64,000 nt of DNA from JBEEFP01 sp041166085 (GCA_041166085.1 JBEEFP010000078.1:1-64000); one strand, 5' to 3'. Counted from the first letter of the stretch, positions 1 to 8,029 are shown. The notes: generated by a model not told the origin, from the letters alone. Numbers and translations: made by a program.

Positions 1-1
1 C

Positions 2-1072
2 GAGGACCTCAAGCAGATCTCCAAGAGCCCCGGTCTGTTCTCCAACGCGGGCGGCATCCGGCCCGACTCGGGACCGGTGGCGATGATGATCGACATGGAC
101 GACCCCGACCACGTGAAGCGGCGCAAGCTGGTCAACAAGGGGTTCACGCCCAAGCGGGTGGCGGCCAGCGAGCCGGCGGTGCGCCGGGCGTGCGACGAGA
201 TCATCGACGCCGTCGCCGAGAAGGGCGAGTGCGACTTTGTCATGGACATGGCCGCGTGGCTGCCCATGATCATGATCGGCGACGCCCTCGGTGTGGTGCC
301 CGAGGACCGGGGCAAGCTCCTGCGGTGGTCCGACGACATGTTGCGTGGGCTGTCCGGCACCCCCGAGGGACTCGAGGCGGCGACCAACACGTTCATCGAG
401 TACGACGGATGGTGCCGGCAGGCCATCGCAGAGCGACGGGCCGAGCCGACCGACGACCTCTTGAGCGTGCTCGTGAACGCAGAGGTCGACGGCATGCGGT
501 TCGAGGACGACGAGATCATCCACGAGTCGCTGCTCATCCTCATCGGCGGCGACGAGACGACCCGCCACGTGATCACGGGCGGGATGTACCAGCTGTTCGT
601 TCACCCGGAACAGCAACAACGGCTTGCGGACGATCCGTCCGGGATCCCCGGGGCCGTCGAGGAGATGCTGCGGTGGGTCTCGCCCATCAAGAACATGGCC
701 CGCACGGTGACGCGGGACACCGAGGTTCGCGGTCGCACGTTGGAGGCGGGCCAGAAGCTCTTGCTCCTCTATCCGTCCGCCAACCGAGACGAGGACGTGT
801 TCGCGGACCCGTTCACATTCGACGTGTCGCGACAGCCGAACGAGCACGTCGCCTTCGGCTTCGGCACCCACTACTGCCTCGGCAACAGCCTGGCCCGCCT
901 CGAGCTGCGGGTCATGTTCGAGCAGCTGCTGGCCCGCCTCCCCGACATCGCCCTGGCCGACGCAGGCGGGGCCGAGCCGGCGCTGCGCGCGTCCAACTTC
1001 ATCTCCGGCTACGAGGAGATGCCGGTGCGGTTCACCCCGACTGCGCGCTTTTCCAGCGTCTCGAGGAAATAG
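2..1072 (+). CDS. CYP142-like cytochrome P450 (steroid C26-monooxygenase), 5' partial
   Basis: The reading frame is open to the left edge, so the N-terminus lies outside the window; the first internal ATG is at 77. Visible are the I-helix oxygen-activation motif GGDETTR (nt 545-565), the ExxR motif within EEMLRW, and the heme loop FGFGTHYCLG with the cysteine codon at 875-877. The I-helix, the KNM segment after ExxR and the heme loop closely resemble, from memory, Mycobacterium CYP142, which oxidises the terminal side-chain carbon of cholest-4-en-3-one to the acid. The sterol genes at 29-42 kb and 3-6 kb support this role. Another CYP125/CYP124-type P450 is the alternative. A long hairpin overlaps the stop codon. 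Confidence 0.85.
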   Translation, partial: EDLKQISKSPGLFSNAGGIRPDSGPVAMMIDMDDPDHVKRRKLVNKGFTPKRVAASEPAVRRACDEIIDAVAEKGECDFVMDMAAWLPMIMIGDALGVVPEDRGKLLRWSDDMLRGLSGTPEGLEAATNTFIEYDGWCRQAIAERRAEPTDDLLSVLVNAEVDGMRFEDDEIIHESLLILIGGDETTRHVITGGMYQLFVHPEQQQRLADDPSGIPGAVEEMLRWVSPIKNMARTVTRDTEVRGRTLEAGQKLLLLYPSANRDEDVFADPFTFDVSRQPNEHVAFGFGTHYCLGNSLARLELRVMFEQLLARLPDIALADAGGAEPALRASNFISGYEEMPVRFTPTARFSSVSRK

Positions 1073-1104
1073 GGTACGAATTCCGTACCCCATTTCCTCG
1101 AGAC
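1058..1104. terminator. 21-bp-stem hairpin at the convergent gene end
   Basis: Arms 1058-1078 and 1084-1104 are reverse complements over 21 bp with a single A/G difference and a 5-nt AATTC loop. The left arm begins GTCTCGAGGAAAT and contains the P450 stop codon. It lies between the P450 and the convergent LLM gene, so a bidirectional terminator is the likely role. There is no clear T-tract, so it may act as an RNA-stabilising or factor-assisted stop. Confidence 0.65.
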
Positions 1105-1136
1105 TGCATGGGTTGCGTGGGTTGGGTTGAGTCGGG

Positions 1137-2078
1137 TCAGCCGAAGCGGTTGGTGAGGAGCTCGCCGGCCCGGCGCACGCCGGCCGCGTCCGACATCGGC
1201 ATGTTGAAGATGAAGGTGTCGACGCCCGCGTCGATGAGCTCCTCGACCTGGCTGACGATCTCGTCCTCCTGACCGAACGTGAAGGCGCTGGCCGCGTCCG
1301 CCCCCGCGGCGGCGGTGAGGAACTCGCGCGTCTGCGCGGTCTGCTCGGGCGAGTCGGTGATCATCATGGTGGCCATGCGCGTGATCTTCACGTCGGTGGG
1401 ATCCCGACCCACGTCCTTGCAATGGCGCTGGATGACCTCGATCTTGTGGCGGATGCCGGCGGGATCGCCGACCACGTTGCACATGTCCGCGTACTGCGCC
1501 ACCAGCTTGAGCGTGCGCTTCTCGCCACCGCCGCCGATCATGATCTCGGGCCCACCCTCCTGGATGGGGCGGGGCAGGTTGCGGGCGTCCTTGATGGCGT
1601 AGTGCTTGCCCTCGAACGACGCGTGGTCGTCGCGGAACATGGCCCGGCAGATCTGGACGGCCTCCTCGAGCCGGTCCATGCGCTCCTTGACCGACGGGAA
1701 CTCGAAACCCAGTCCTTCGTGCTCGACGTCGTACCAGGCTGCGCCGATGCCGAGGATGGCCCTGCCCTTGGAGATGATGTCGAGGGTCGTGATGATCTTG
1801 GCCAGCATCGACGGGTTGCGGTACGTGACGCCGGTGACGAGGGTGCCGAGCTTGACCCTGCTCGTGCTGGCGGCCAACGCGCCGAGCAGGGTGTAGGCCT
1901 CGAGCATGGGCTGGTCCGGACCGCCCAGCGGCGGCAGTTGGTAGAAGTGGTCCATGACCCAGACGGACTCGAAGCCCACGTCCTCGGCGGTCCTTGCCAG
2001 CTCGACGACCTGGTCGAACAGCTGGTCGTCGGGCACCTCGAAGGTGAAGTTGGGAATCTGCAGTCCGAAGGTCGTCAT
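1137..2078 (-). CDS. LLM-class F420-dependent oxidoreductase
   Basis: A 313-residue luciferase-like TIM-barrel protein starting MTTFGLQIPNF. The N-terminal beta-strand, the VMDHFYQ segment near residue 45 and the LGIGAAWYDVEHEGLG loop after mid-protein are typical of F420-dependent LLM enzymes. The ATG at 2078 was chosen because family members begin at this motif and a GGGCAGG ribosome site sits about 9 nt upstream. An ATG at 2087 is also in frame. The substrate is unknown. The gene runs convergently towards the P450, so it is not in its operon. Confidence 0.8.
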   Translation of the reverse strand: MTTFGLQIPNFTFEVPDDQLFDQVVELARTAEDVGFESVWVMDHFYQLPPLGGPDQPMLEAYTLLGALAASTSRVKLGTLVTGVTYRNPSMLAKIITTLDIISKGRAILGIGAAWYDVEHEGLGFEFPSVKERMDRLEEAVQICRAMFRDDHASFEGKHYAIKDARNLPRPIQEGGPEIMIGGGGEKRTLKLVAQYADMCNVVGDPAGIRHKIEVIQRHCKDVGRDPTDVKITRMATMMITDSPEQTAQTREFLTAAAGADAASAFTFGQEDEIVSQVEELIDAGVDTFIFNMPMSDAAGVRRAGELLTNRFG

Positions 2079-2112
2079 GTGCTTCATCCTGCCCGTTGGG
2101 TAGGACCTCTGC

Positions 2113-2289
2113 ATGACCGACGAACGCGTCGAGCGCCGAGCCGAGCTCCTGCCCGAGGAAGAACGAGTGGGCAGCGACGATCCCGAAGCCCAGGCCGAGG
2201 CCATCCTCGACGAGTCCGATGCCCGCTCCGAGCAGCCGATCCCGCGGGAGGAGCGCACGTCGGAGGACACCGTCCCGCCTCCGGACTGA
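2113..2289 (+). CDS. Small acidic hypothetical protein
   Basis: A 58-codon ORF beginning MTDERVERRAELLPEEE and rich in Glu, Asp, Arg and Pro, with no cysteine or membrane segment. GTAGGA lies about 8 nt before the ATG. Short proteins of this composition, with an ELLPEE and a DDPEAQAEAIL segment, recur in actinobacterial genomes as far as I recall. It is probably intrinsically disordered. It ends 5 nt before the stop of the convergent zinc-finger gene. Function unknown. Confidence 0.5.
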   Translation: MTDERVERRAELLPEEERVGSDDPEAQAEAILDESDARSEQPIPREERTSEDTVPPPD

Positions 2290-2294
2290 GCGTC

Positions 2295-2633
2295 TCAGGC
2301 TGACGCGCAGTCGACGCAGGTCGTGGTGGTCGGCAGCGCCTCCAGGCGCTCGGGCGCGATGGGGCGGCCGCACCTCGCGCAGGCGCCGTAGGTCCCGACC
2401 TCGATGCGTTCGATGGCGTCGTCCAGCTCGGCCAACCGGCGCCGCACGTGGTCCAGCAGCGCGGCCACCCGCTGGCGCTCGAAGCCGGTGGTGGATCCAT
2501 CCGGGTCGTGCTCGTCGTCAGGCGACTCCGTCTCGACCGAGCGCACGACCTCGTTGAACTCGGCGGTGAGGTCGTCCACCTGCGCGAGCACGCGCAGCCG
2601 TTCCTCGGCGAGGACGCGGGCCGGATCGGGCAC
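2295..2633 (-). CDS. DksA/TraR-type zinc-finger protein
   Basis: A 112-residue protein with a long helical N-terminal region (about residues 5-80) followed by a four-cysteine zinc finger, CARCG...CVDC (about residues 86-110). This matches the DksA/TraR C4 family, whose members bind the RNA polymerase secondary channel. In actinobacteria the family is mostly uncharacterised. The start is GTG at 2633. It lies 9 nt upstream of the next minus-strand gene end, but no functional link to the catabolic operon is visible. Confidence 0.8.
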   Translation of the reverse strand: MPDPARVLAEERLRVLAQVDDLTAEFNEVVRSVETESPDDEHDPDGSTTGFERQRVAALLDHVRRRLAELDDAIERIEVGTYGACARCGRPIAPERLEALPTTTTCVDCASA

Positions 2634-2642
2634 GGACGGGGT

Positions 2643-3143
2643 CTACCCGGTCGGGTCGAGCCGCACGTACGGCACCGGCCGGGTACGACGACTGACGTAC
2701 ACCTGGGAGTGCGGGTACTTCTCGTGCACGGCGACGGCTGCGTCGGTCGCCTCCTGTCCGATGAGGACGGTCGCGTGCATGCGCTGGGTCTGCCGACGAC
2801 GCACGATCTCGACGTCGGGGTTTGCGCAGATGTTGAGGTACCACGCAGGGTCGTTGTCCCAGCCCCAGTTGCCCCCGCCGATGACGAGCGCCCCGTCGCC
2901 CGCCTCGAGACAGGCGACCATCACCTGGCGGATGCGTCCGGACCGTCGTCCCGTCGTACGCAGCAGGAGGACGTCGACCCCCATCATGCGCGCGGCTGCG
3001 CTCCAGCCGAAGCGCGTGAAGAACCACGTGTCCATCCGCGTCCACATGCGCACGCCCCAACGGTCGAGGCCCGTCTGCTGGCGGCCGGGCGGCATCAGCA
3101 GCCGGTGCACGCGCGGGTAGAGCCGATCGGTGAGTGTGCTCAT
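2643..3143 (-). CDS. Ddn-like deazaflavin (F420)-dependent nitroreductase family protein
   Basis: A 166-residue protein with the split-barrel signature of the F420H2-dependent quinone reductase family. It contains the segment LLLRTTGRRSGRIRQ, then LVIGGGNWGWDNDPAWYLNICANPDVEI... which forms the cofactor site in Ddn-like proteins. The ATG at 3141-3143 overlaps the ipdF stop by 4 bp (ATGA), so it is the last gene of the fadD3 operon and probably translationally coupled. An F420-dependent reduction during steroid ring catabolism, or quinone protection, is inferred only from position. Confidence 0.8.
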   Translation of the reverse strand: MSTLTDRLYPRVHRLLMPPGRQQTGLDRWGVRMWTRMDTWFFTRFGWSAAARMMGVDVLLLRTTGRRSGRIRQVMVACLEAGDGALVIGGGNWGWDNDPAWYLNICANPDVEIVRRRQTQRMHATVLIGQEATDAAVAVHEKYPHSQVYVSRRTRPVPYVRLDPTG

Positions 3144-3874
3144 GGGTGCTGGCTGGAGACGCTCACGACCTCGCCGGTCATGTAGGAGCTGTACTCGCTG
3201 GCGAGGAAGACGATGACGTTGGCGACCTCGTCGGGCGTGGCCGAACGGCCGAAGGCCTCCTGGGCCTCGAGCTGGTCCAGGGCGGCCTGGTCCATGACCT
3301 TGGCCAGGTTCTCGTGCATGGCGAGGGAGGGCGCGACGGCGTTGACCCGCACGCCGAAGGGCGCGGCCTCGATGGCCGCGCAGCGGGTGAGGGCCATGAC
3401 GCCCGCCTTGGCCGCCGCGTAGTGCGCCTGCCCCGCTTGCGCCCGCCACCCCAGCACGGACGCGTTGTTGACGACGACGCCCGAACCTCGCGGCTGCATG
3501 CGCTGCAACGCCGCGCGCGTACACCGGAAGGTGCCGTTGAGGGTGACGTCGAGCACGACCGACCACTGCTCGTCGGTCATGTCGACGAGGTTGGCCATGC
3601 CGCCGAGACCGGCGTTGTTGACGAGGACGTCGATGTCGCCCGCGTCCGCGAAGAGTCGGTCGACGTCGGCCTGCCGCGTGACATCGCACGGCACCGCCAA
3701 GACCCCGCCCAGACGCGCGGCTGCCTCGGCCAGCCGCCGTTCGTGCTTGTCGCTGATGGCGACCGTCGCGCCCTCGGCCAGACACCGCTCGGCCGTCGCG
3801 AACCCGATACCGGTCCCGGCGGCCGCCGTGACCAGCACCCGCTTGCCGTTCAGGAGGCCGTGACCCTCGCTCAT
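3140..3874 (-). CDS. ipdF: IpdF-like short-chain dehydrogenase (HIP-CoA pathway)
   Basis: A 244-residue SDR with the cofactor motif TAAAGTGIG, NNAG, and the catalytic stretch NNASVLGWRAQ...HYAAAKAGVMALTRC. The unusual start GHGLLNGKRVLVTAAAGTGIG, the HERRL segment and the C-terminal SCQHP-like end (here SVSSQHP) match, from memory, M. tuberculosis Rv3559c. That enzyme oxidises the 5-hydroxyl of HIP-CoA, the residue of steroid rings C and D. Both ends overlap neighbours by 4 bp, giving a compact fadD3-LLM-ipdF-Ddn-like operon. In mycobacteria the orthologue is KstR2-regulated, but no KstR2 box was seen here. Confidence 0.85.
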   Translation of the reverse strand: MSEGHGLLNGKRVLVTAAAGTGIGFATAERCLAEGATVAISDKHERRLAEAAARLGGVLAVPCDVTRQADVDRLFADAGDIDVLVNNAGLGGMANLVDMTDEQWSVVLDVTLNGTFRCTRAALQRMQPRGSGVVVNNASVLGWRAQAGQAHYAAAKAGVMALTRCAAIEAAPFGVRVNAVAPSLAMHENLAKVMDQAALDQLEAQEAFGRSATPDEVANVIVFLASEYSSYMTGEVVSVSSQHP

Positions 3875-4740
3875 CGGAGCGGATCCAGCCAGCGGTGGGC
3901 GAAGCGCTCGAGTGCCTCGCGTTTGCCGGCGACCGTCGTGGTGTCGGTCTTGGAGAACAGCCACGCCGACGCCATGAGGCCGGTGACGCCAGCGTCCTCC
4001 AACCGGCGGACGTTCTCGACCGTGGGCGGCTCGTCGATGGCACCGAGGATCTCGAAGGTGTCCTGGGGCTTGCCCGCCTTGTCGCGCTCGATGCGCAGCC
4101 GCTCGGCGGTGTGGATGAGCTCGGCCATCGGCGTGTTGACGCCGATCCATCCGTCGCCCACGGACGCGGCTCGGCGCAGCGCCAGGTCGGTGGTGCCGCC
4201 GACCCACACGGGGATGGGCCCCGGGGGCGTCGGCGACATCTGCACGGGCGGGAAGTCGTGGAACGCACCGTGGTGCTCGACCATGCCGCCGGCCCAGAGC
4301 TTGTGCAGGATCTCGACCTGCTCCTCCATGCGGGCACCGCGCCCGGCATAGGCCTGACCCACCAGGTCGAACTCCTCGCGCATCCAGCCTGCGCCGATGC
4401 CGAGGGCGACCCGTCCGGCGGACAGCACGGCGGCGGTGCCGACGCTCTTGGCCGTGGTGAACACGTCGCGCAGAGGAAGCACGTAGACGTTGGTGGTGAA
4501 CCGCACCCGGTTGGTCACTGCGGCCATGGCGCCGACCATCACCCACGGATCGGGCCACTCGCCCTCGCCCGACCACCACGGCCGCCCGTCCGAGGTGTAC
4601 GGATACTTCGATTCGACCGTCTGCGGGAACACGAGGTGATCGGAGACGGAGATGCCGTCGAAGCCGAACTCCTCGATCATCGCCGCCCCCTCGACGAGCT
4701 GATCGACCTCTGCGAAGACAGTGGCGTGCCAGAACTGCAT
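3871..4740 (-). CDS. LLM-class F420-dependent oxidoreductase (HIP operon)
   Basis: A 289-residue luciferase-like protein starting MQFWHATVFAEVDQL. It has the family loops SVSDHLVFPQ near residue 32, LGIGAGWMREEFDLVGQ, and VWVGGTTDLALRRAASVGDGW. Its ATG touches the fadD3 stop by one base and its stop overlaps ipdF by 4 bp, so it is co-transcribed with two HIP-pathway genes. I know of no LLM gene at this position in the mycobacterial KstR2 regulon. It could supply or replace a redox step in C/D-ring catabolism, but that is inference from the operon. Confidence 0.8.
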   Translation of the reverse strand: MQFWHATVFAEVDQLVEGAAMIEEFGFDGISVSDHLVFPQTVESKYPYTSDGRPWWSGEGEWPDPWVMVGAMAAVTNRVRFTTNVYVLPLRDVFTTAKSVGTAAVLSAGRVALGIGAGWMREEFDLVGQAYAGRGARMEEQVEILHKLWAGGMVEHHGAFHDFPPVQMSPTPPGPIPVWVGGTTDLALRRAASVGDGWIGVNTPMAELIHTAERLRIERDKAGKPQDTFEILGAIDEPPTVENVRRLEDAGVTGLMASAWLFSKTDTTTVAGKREALERFAHRWLDPLR

Positions 4741-6257
4741 CAGCCCGCGGCCCGCTGGCGCAGCTCGTACTTGAGCACCTTGCCGCTCGCGTTGAGCGGC
4801 AGCTCGTCGACCACGACGACGCGACGGGGCACCTTGTAGTTGGCCATGTGCTCGCGCGACCAGGCCACGAGGGCGTCGGGGTCCACCGTTTCCCCCGCCT
4901 TCGGGACGACGAACGCCACGCCCACCTCGCCGAGGCGTTCGTCGGGCGCGCCAACGACTGCGACCTGGGCGACCTCCGGATGGGCGAGCAGCGCGTTTTC
5001 GATCTCGGCCGGATAGGCGTTGAAGCCGCCGACGATGAACATGTCCTTCTTGCGGTCCGTGATCGCGATGTACCCGCGCTCGTCCATCACGCCGATGTCG
5101 CCGGTGTGCAACCAGCCGTCGGCGTCGATGGCCTCGGCAGTCTCCTCGGGGTCTTCCCAGTAGCCCTGCATGACGTTGTACCCCCGCACCAGCACCTCGC
5201 CGTCGTCGGCCAGCACGACCTCGACATCGGCGATGGCCCGGCCCGACGTTCGAGCGATGGTCTCGGGGTCGTCGTCGTGCCGGCACATCGTGGCGATGCC
5301 GCAGCACTCGGTGAGTCCGTAACCCGTCACCACCGTCTCGAAGCCCATCTCCTTCTGCATGCGCTCGACCAGCTCGACGGGGATGACGGCCGCCCCGGTG
5401 ACCGCGAGGCGAAGGCTGGAGACGTCGGCGCCCGGCAGGTCGGGATGGTTGAGGATCGACTGGAACAGGGCGGGCGGTCCCGGCAGCATCGAGATGCGCT
5501 CCTCGGGGATGCGCGCCAGCACCGTGGTCGGGTCGAACACGGCGTGAGGAACGATCGTCGCACCTCGGATGAGGCAGGCCAGGATCCCGGCCTTGTAGCC
5601 GAAGGTGTGGAAGAACGGGTTGACGATGAGGTAGCGGTCGCCGGCCCGCAGACCGACGACGTCGCTCCACGTCTCGAAGGCGCGCACGCTCTGGCCGTGG
5701 GTCGCCATGACCCCCTTGGGCCTGCCCGTCGTACCCGATGTGAACATGACGTCGGACAGATCGCCGCGGCCGACGTCAGGCAGCTGGGCGCCGTCGGCGC
5801 GGGCGAGGAAGTCGGCCCACGCGGTGGTGCCGTCGGGGGCCTCGCCCCGCAGCACCACGATGGGGGCGTCGACGCCGGCGCCGCGCAGCATGCCGACGTA
5901 ATCGGCGTCGAGGAAACCCTGCACGGTGAAGACCAGCCGGGCGCCGCTCTTGTCGAGGATGTAGGCGGCTTCGTCACCCTTGAAGCGGGTGTTGAGGGGG
6001 ACGACGACCGCGCCCGCGAGGTGGATGCCGAGCAGGGCGACCACCCACTCACCGATGTTGGGAGCCCAGATGCTGACCCGGTCACCACGCACGATGCCGC
6101 TGGCGACGAGCGCCTCGGCGGCCTGGCGGGCTGCGTCGGCCAGCTGCGCGAACGTCCACCGGACGTCACCGTCGACGATCGCCTCGCTGTCGGCGAAGCG
6201 CTCCACCGCGCTGCGCACCAGCCCCGGCACGCTGCCCCACTCGAGGTCGCCCCGCAT
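4740..6257 (-). CDS. fadD3: FadD3-like HIP-CoA synthetase
   Basis: A 505-residue adenylate-forming ligase. The P-loop TSGTTGRPKGV, the block NPFFHTFGYKAGILACL, the YGLTE motif, the GWLHTGDIG motif and the C-terminal catalytic lysine in LPLNASGKVLKYELR are all present. NPFF(H)xFGYKAGILACL and the LPGPP segment match, from memory, FadD3 (Rv3561), which activates 3aalpha-H-4alpha(3'-propanoate)-7abeta-methylhexahydro-1,5-indanedione. Linkage to ipdF supports this. It is the first gene of a four-gene operon with start-stop overlaps; the upstream 70 bp contain repeated GTGAC half-sites. Confidence 0.85.
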   Translation of the reverse strand: MRGDLEWGSVPGLVRSAVERFADSEAIVDGDVRWTFAQLADAARQAAEALVASGIVRGDRVSIWAPNIGEWVVALLGIHLAGAVVVPLNTRFKGDEAAYILDKSGARLVFTVQGFLDADYVGMLRGAGVDAPIVVLRGEAPDGTTAWADFLARADGAQLPDVGRGDLSDVMFTSGTTGRPKGVMATHGQSVRAFETWSDVVGLRAGDRYLIVNPFFHTFGYKAGILACLIRGATIVPHAVFDPTTVLARIPEERISMLPGPPALFQSILNHPDLPGADVSSLRLAVTGAAVIPVELVERMQKEMGFETVVTGYGLTECCGIATMCRHDDDPETIARTSGRAIADVEVVLADDGEVLVRGYNVMQGYWEDPEETAEAIDADGWLHTGDIGVMDERGYIAITDRKKDMFIVGGFNAYPAEIENALLAHPEVAQVAVVGAPDERLGEVGVAFVVPKAGETVDPDALVAWSREHMANYKVPRRVVVVDELPLNASGKVLKYELRQRAAG

Positions 6258-6270
6258 CGCCCGCAGGCTA

Positions 6271-6318
6271 GGTGACCGTGACCGCTGTCACCTTGCGTCC
6301 GGCCGACCAGATCGTGAC
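6271..6318. promoter_or_regulatory. GTGAC half-site cluster upstream of fadD3
   Basis: The 70-bp gap between fadD3 (minus) and the 2TM gene (plus) holds GGTGAC at 6271-6276 facing GTCACC at 6287-6292 with a 10-bp spacer. A further GTGAC lies at 6278 and another at 6314. It could be an operator controlling fadD3, but it does not match the KstR2 consensus (AnCAAGnnCTTGnT) that governs mycobacterial fadD3. Function is inference. Confidence 0.3.
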
Positions 6319-6327
6319 ACTTGCGCC

Positions 6328-6570
6328 ATGGGTCACCACCACCCGGTCCACGAACGCGGCGGCATCACCTGGCGCCAGGCCAACCGGGCCTTCATCGAGC
6401 ATGCGCGCAGCTACGTGCTCGTCAACGTCCTGCTGATCGTGATCTGGTTGGTGACCACTCCCGGCGGATACTTCTGGCCCTTCTGGCCGCTGCTCGGGTG
6501 GGGCATCGGCCTGGTCGCCCACGCCATGGCCACCTTCAACCACACGTGGGCGGCCGACGAGCGCGACTGA
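6328..6570 (+). CDS. 2TM domain membrane protein
   Basis: An 80-residue protein of the two-transmembrane-helix family. A polar N-terminus (MGHHHPVHERGG) is followed by helix 1 (about residues 30-46, VLVNVLLIVIWLVTTPG) and helix 2 (about 50-70, YFWPFWPLLGWGIGLVAHAM), then a charged tail. The histidine-rich start could bind metal but may be incidental. The stop codon abuts the decayed nucleotidyltransferase fragment. Function unknown. Confidence 0.75.
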   Translation: MGHHHPVHERGGITWRQANRAFIEHARSYVLVNVLLIVIWLVTTPGGYFWPFWPLLGWGIGLVAHAMATFNHTWAADERD

Positions 6571-6571
6571 A

Positions 6572-6911
6572 CGTCGGGGGGTCTACCCCGGCTCGTTCGA
6601 CCCGCTGACCATCGCCCATCTGGCCGTCGCCGACGCGGCCCAGCAGCAGTGCCGTCTCGACCGTCTCGACTTCGCGCTGTCACGCGTGGCCCTGGCCAAG
6701 GAGCACGGGCACCGGCACTCGTTGGAGGAGCGGGTCGGAGGCGGCGCGGGACGAGGTGCTCGCGCGGCTGCCCGAAGTGGCGGTCGCGCCGCGGCCACCC
6801 ACCTCGATCCAGACCGACGGCACCGTGATCCTCTCCGTGCCGAACCACGTGGCCGAGGTGTCGTCCACTGGGGTGCACGAGGGTCGGGCCGAGTGGGACG
6901 GGCGCACCTAG
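6572..6911 (+). pseudogene. Decayed nucleotidyltransferase (adenylyltransferase fold)
   Basis: From 6572 one frame encodes the intact N-terminal active site VYPGSFDPLTIAHLAVADAA, the nucleotide-binding signature of the NadD/CoaD-type cytidylyltransferase fold, up to HSLEERV (about 6736). The frame then shifts by +1, and from 6735 the expected C-terminal end appears (ARDEVLARLPEVAVAPRPP ... VSSTGVHEGRAEW) with a stop at 6909-6911. About 80 central residues expected for the full-length family are missing. So this is an in-place relic with an internal deletion plus frameshift, and no start codon is obvious. A second small mutation is possible. Confidence 0.75.
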
Positions 6912-6924
6912 CGGCTGAGATCCG

Positions 6925-7542
6925 TCAGCCGGCCTGTGGTCGCCACGCCTGGTCGATGAGGGGCAGGATCTCGATGCGGCGAGCCCGTTCACCTTCGGGG
7001 CTGTCCACCCGCTCGCGGACGAAGCGGGCGACGTGCCGCCGGATCTCGTCCTCGACGTTCCCGAGACGCGAAAGCAACCTGGCGCGCATCCCCTCTGCCT
7101 TGAGGCTCACGTCGACGTCTCGTGACGAGACACGGGCGACGTCGATGACCAAGGTGATGGGCTCGATCGTTTGGACGGTGAGGTCCAGCGGAAGGCCCAC
7201 CTTCGCGTCGTAGTGATGGTTGACGCCCGCAACCTTCACGTCCAGCGAGAGGTCGACCGGGAGCACGGCTCGGAAGGACAAAGGAATGTCTTCGCGGCGC
7301 TGGATACGTGGCGGTCCAATGCGTCCTTCGGCATCGACGGTCGCTGCGCCCGCCGGACCAACGGTGATGGGGCCGACACGGATCACGTCGCCCGCCACCG
7401 CCGACAACGCAGCCGCCAGCCGCTCGTCGGTGACGGCCAGACGGATGAAGTCGACGCCGAACTGCTCGTAGGAAACGGGCTCGTGTGGTCTGGTGCCGTC
7501 TTCCGGGAAACCCACGCCGACGAAGTCTACGGTTGCGCTCAT
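6925..7542 (-). CDS. Hypothetical protein, possible lipid-binding domain
   Basis: A 205-residue protein starting MSATVDFVGVGF. The segment VGLPLDLTVQTIEPITLVIDVARVSSRDVDVSLKAEG reads as alternating beta-strands, and a basic helical C-terminus (residues about 165-205) follows. There are no cysteines, signal peptide or known motif. Comparable proteins with an FRAVLPVDLSLDVKVAG-like strand run occur in actinobacteria, without known function. The ATG overlaps the divergent ATG of the next gene by 2 bp, so both promoters must lie inside the opposing coding sequence, or one start is misplaced. Confidence 0.6.
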   Translation of the reverse strand: MSATVDFVGVGFPEDGTRPHEPVSYEQFGVDFIRLAVTDERLAAALSAVAGDVIRVGPITVGPAGAATVDAEGRIGPPRIQRREDIPLSFRAVLPVDLSLDVKVAGVNHHYDAKVGLPLDLTVQTIEPITLVIDVARVSSRDVDVSLKAEGMRARLLSRLGNVEDEIRRHVARFVRERVDSPEGERARRIEILPLIDQAWRPQAG

Positions 7543-8029
7543 GCATCGAGGCGAGGTGGAAGAGGCGTTTCTCCAGTACTGGCGGCTGGGTGCGGTCGGC
7601 GAGGACTGGCCGGCGTGGGCGGCACTGTTCACCGAGGATGCGGTCTACGTCGAGCACGTCCTCGGCAACATGCACGGCCGGGCCGAGATCGAGCCGTGGA
7701 TCGTGGGCATCATGGACGAGTACTCCGAGCTGTACACCGCGTACGAATGGCACATCGTCGACGGGAACCGCGTCGTCGTCTCCATGCAGAACCGACGCGA
7801 CGACCCTGACCCGTCACAGCCGCCCATCGACTTCCCCGGCGTCACCATCCTCGACTACGCGGGGGACGGGAAGTGGTCGAAGGAAGAGGACTACTGGTCG
7901 GTGCCAGGCGCCCGACGAGCCGGCGAGCTCTACGCGCGGCGCTGCGCGGAGGTCGATCCCGACCACGCGGCCAAGCGCACCCGCTGGCACTGGCCGGGCC
8001 CGCCCGCTCCGGACTGGGCCCGCCCGTAG
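7541..8029 (+). CDS. SnoaL/NTF2-like domain protein
   Basis: A 162-residue NTF2-fold protein. The N-terminal helix EEAFLQYWRLGAVGEDWPAWAALFTEDAVYVEH is typical of SnoaL-like isomerase, dehydratase or polyketide-cyclase proteins, and GNMHGRAEIEPWI follows. The extended C-terminus (from about residue 110) with Trp-rich strands is common in actinobacterial members. Activity cannot be deduced. The start ATG at 7541 overlaps the divergent gene's start; an in-frame GTG lies at 7556. Confidence 0.7.
   Translation: MHRGEVEEAFLQYWRLGAVGEDWPAWAALFTEDAVYVEHVLGNMHGRAEIEPWIVGIMDEYSELYTAYEWHIVDGNRVVVSMQNRRDDPDPSQPPIDFPGVTILDYAGDGKWSKEEDYWSVPGARRAGELYARRCAEVDPDHAAKRTRWHWPGPPAPDWARP

Noticed and set aside
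6258..6327. KstR2 operator upstream of fadD3
   Set aside because: No CAAGnnCTTG-type dyad is present; only GTGAC half-sites were found.
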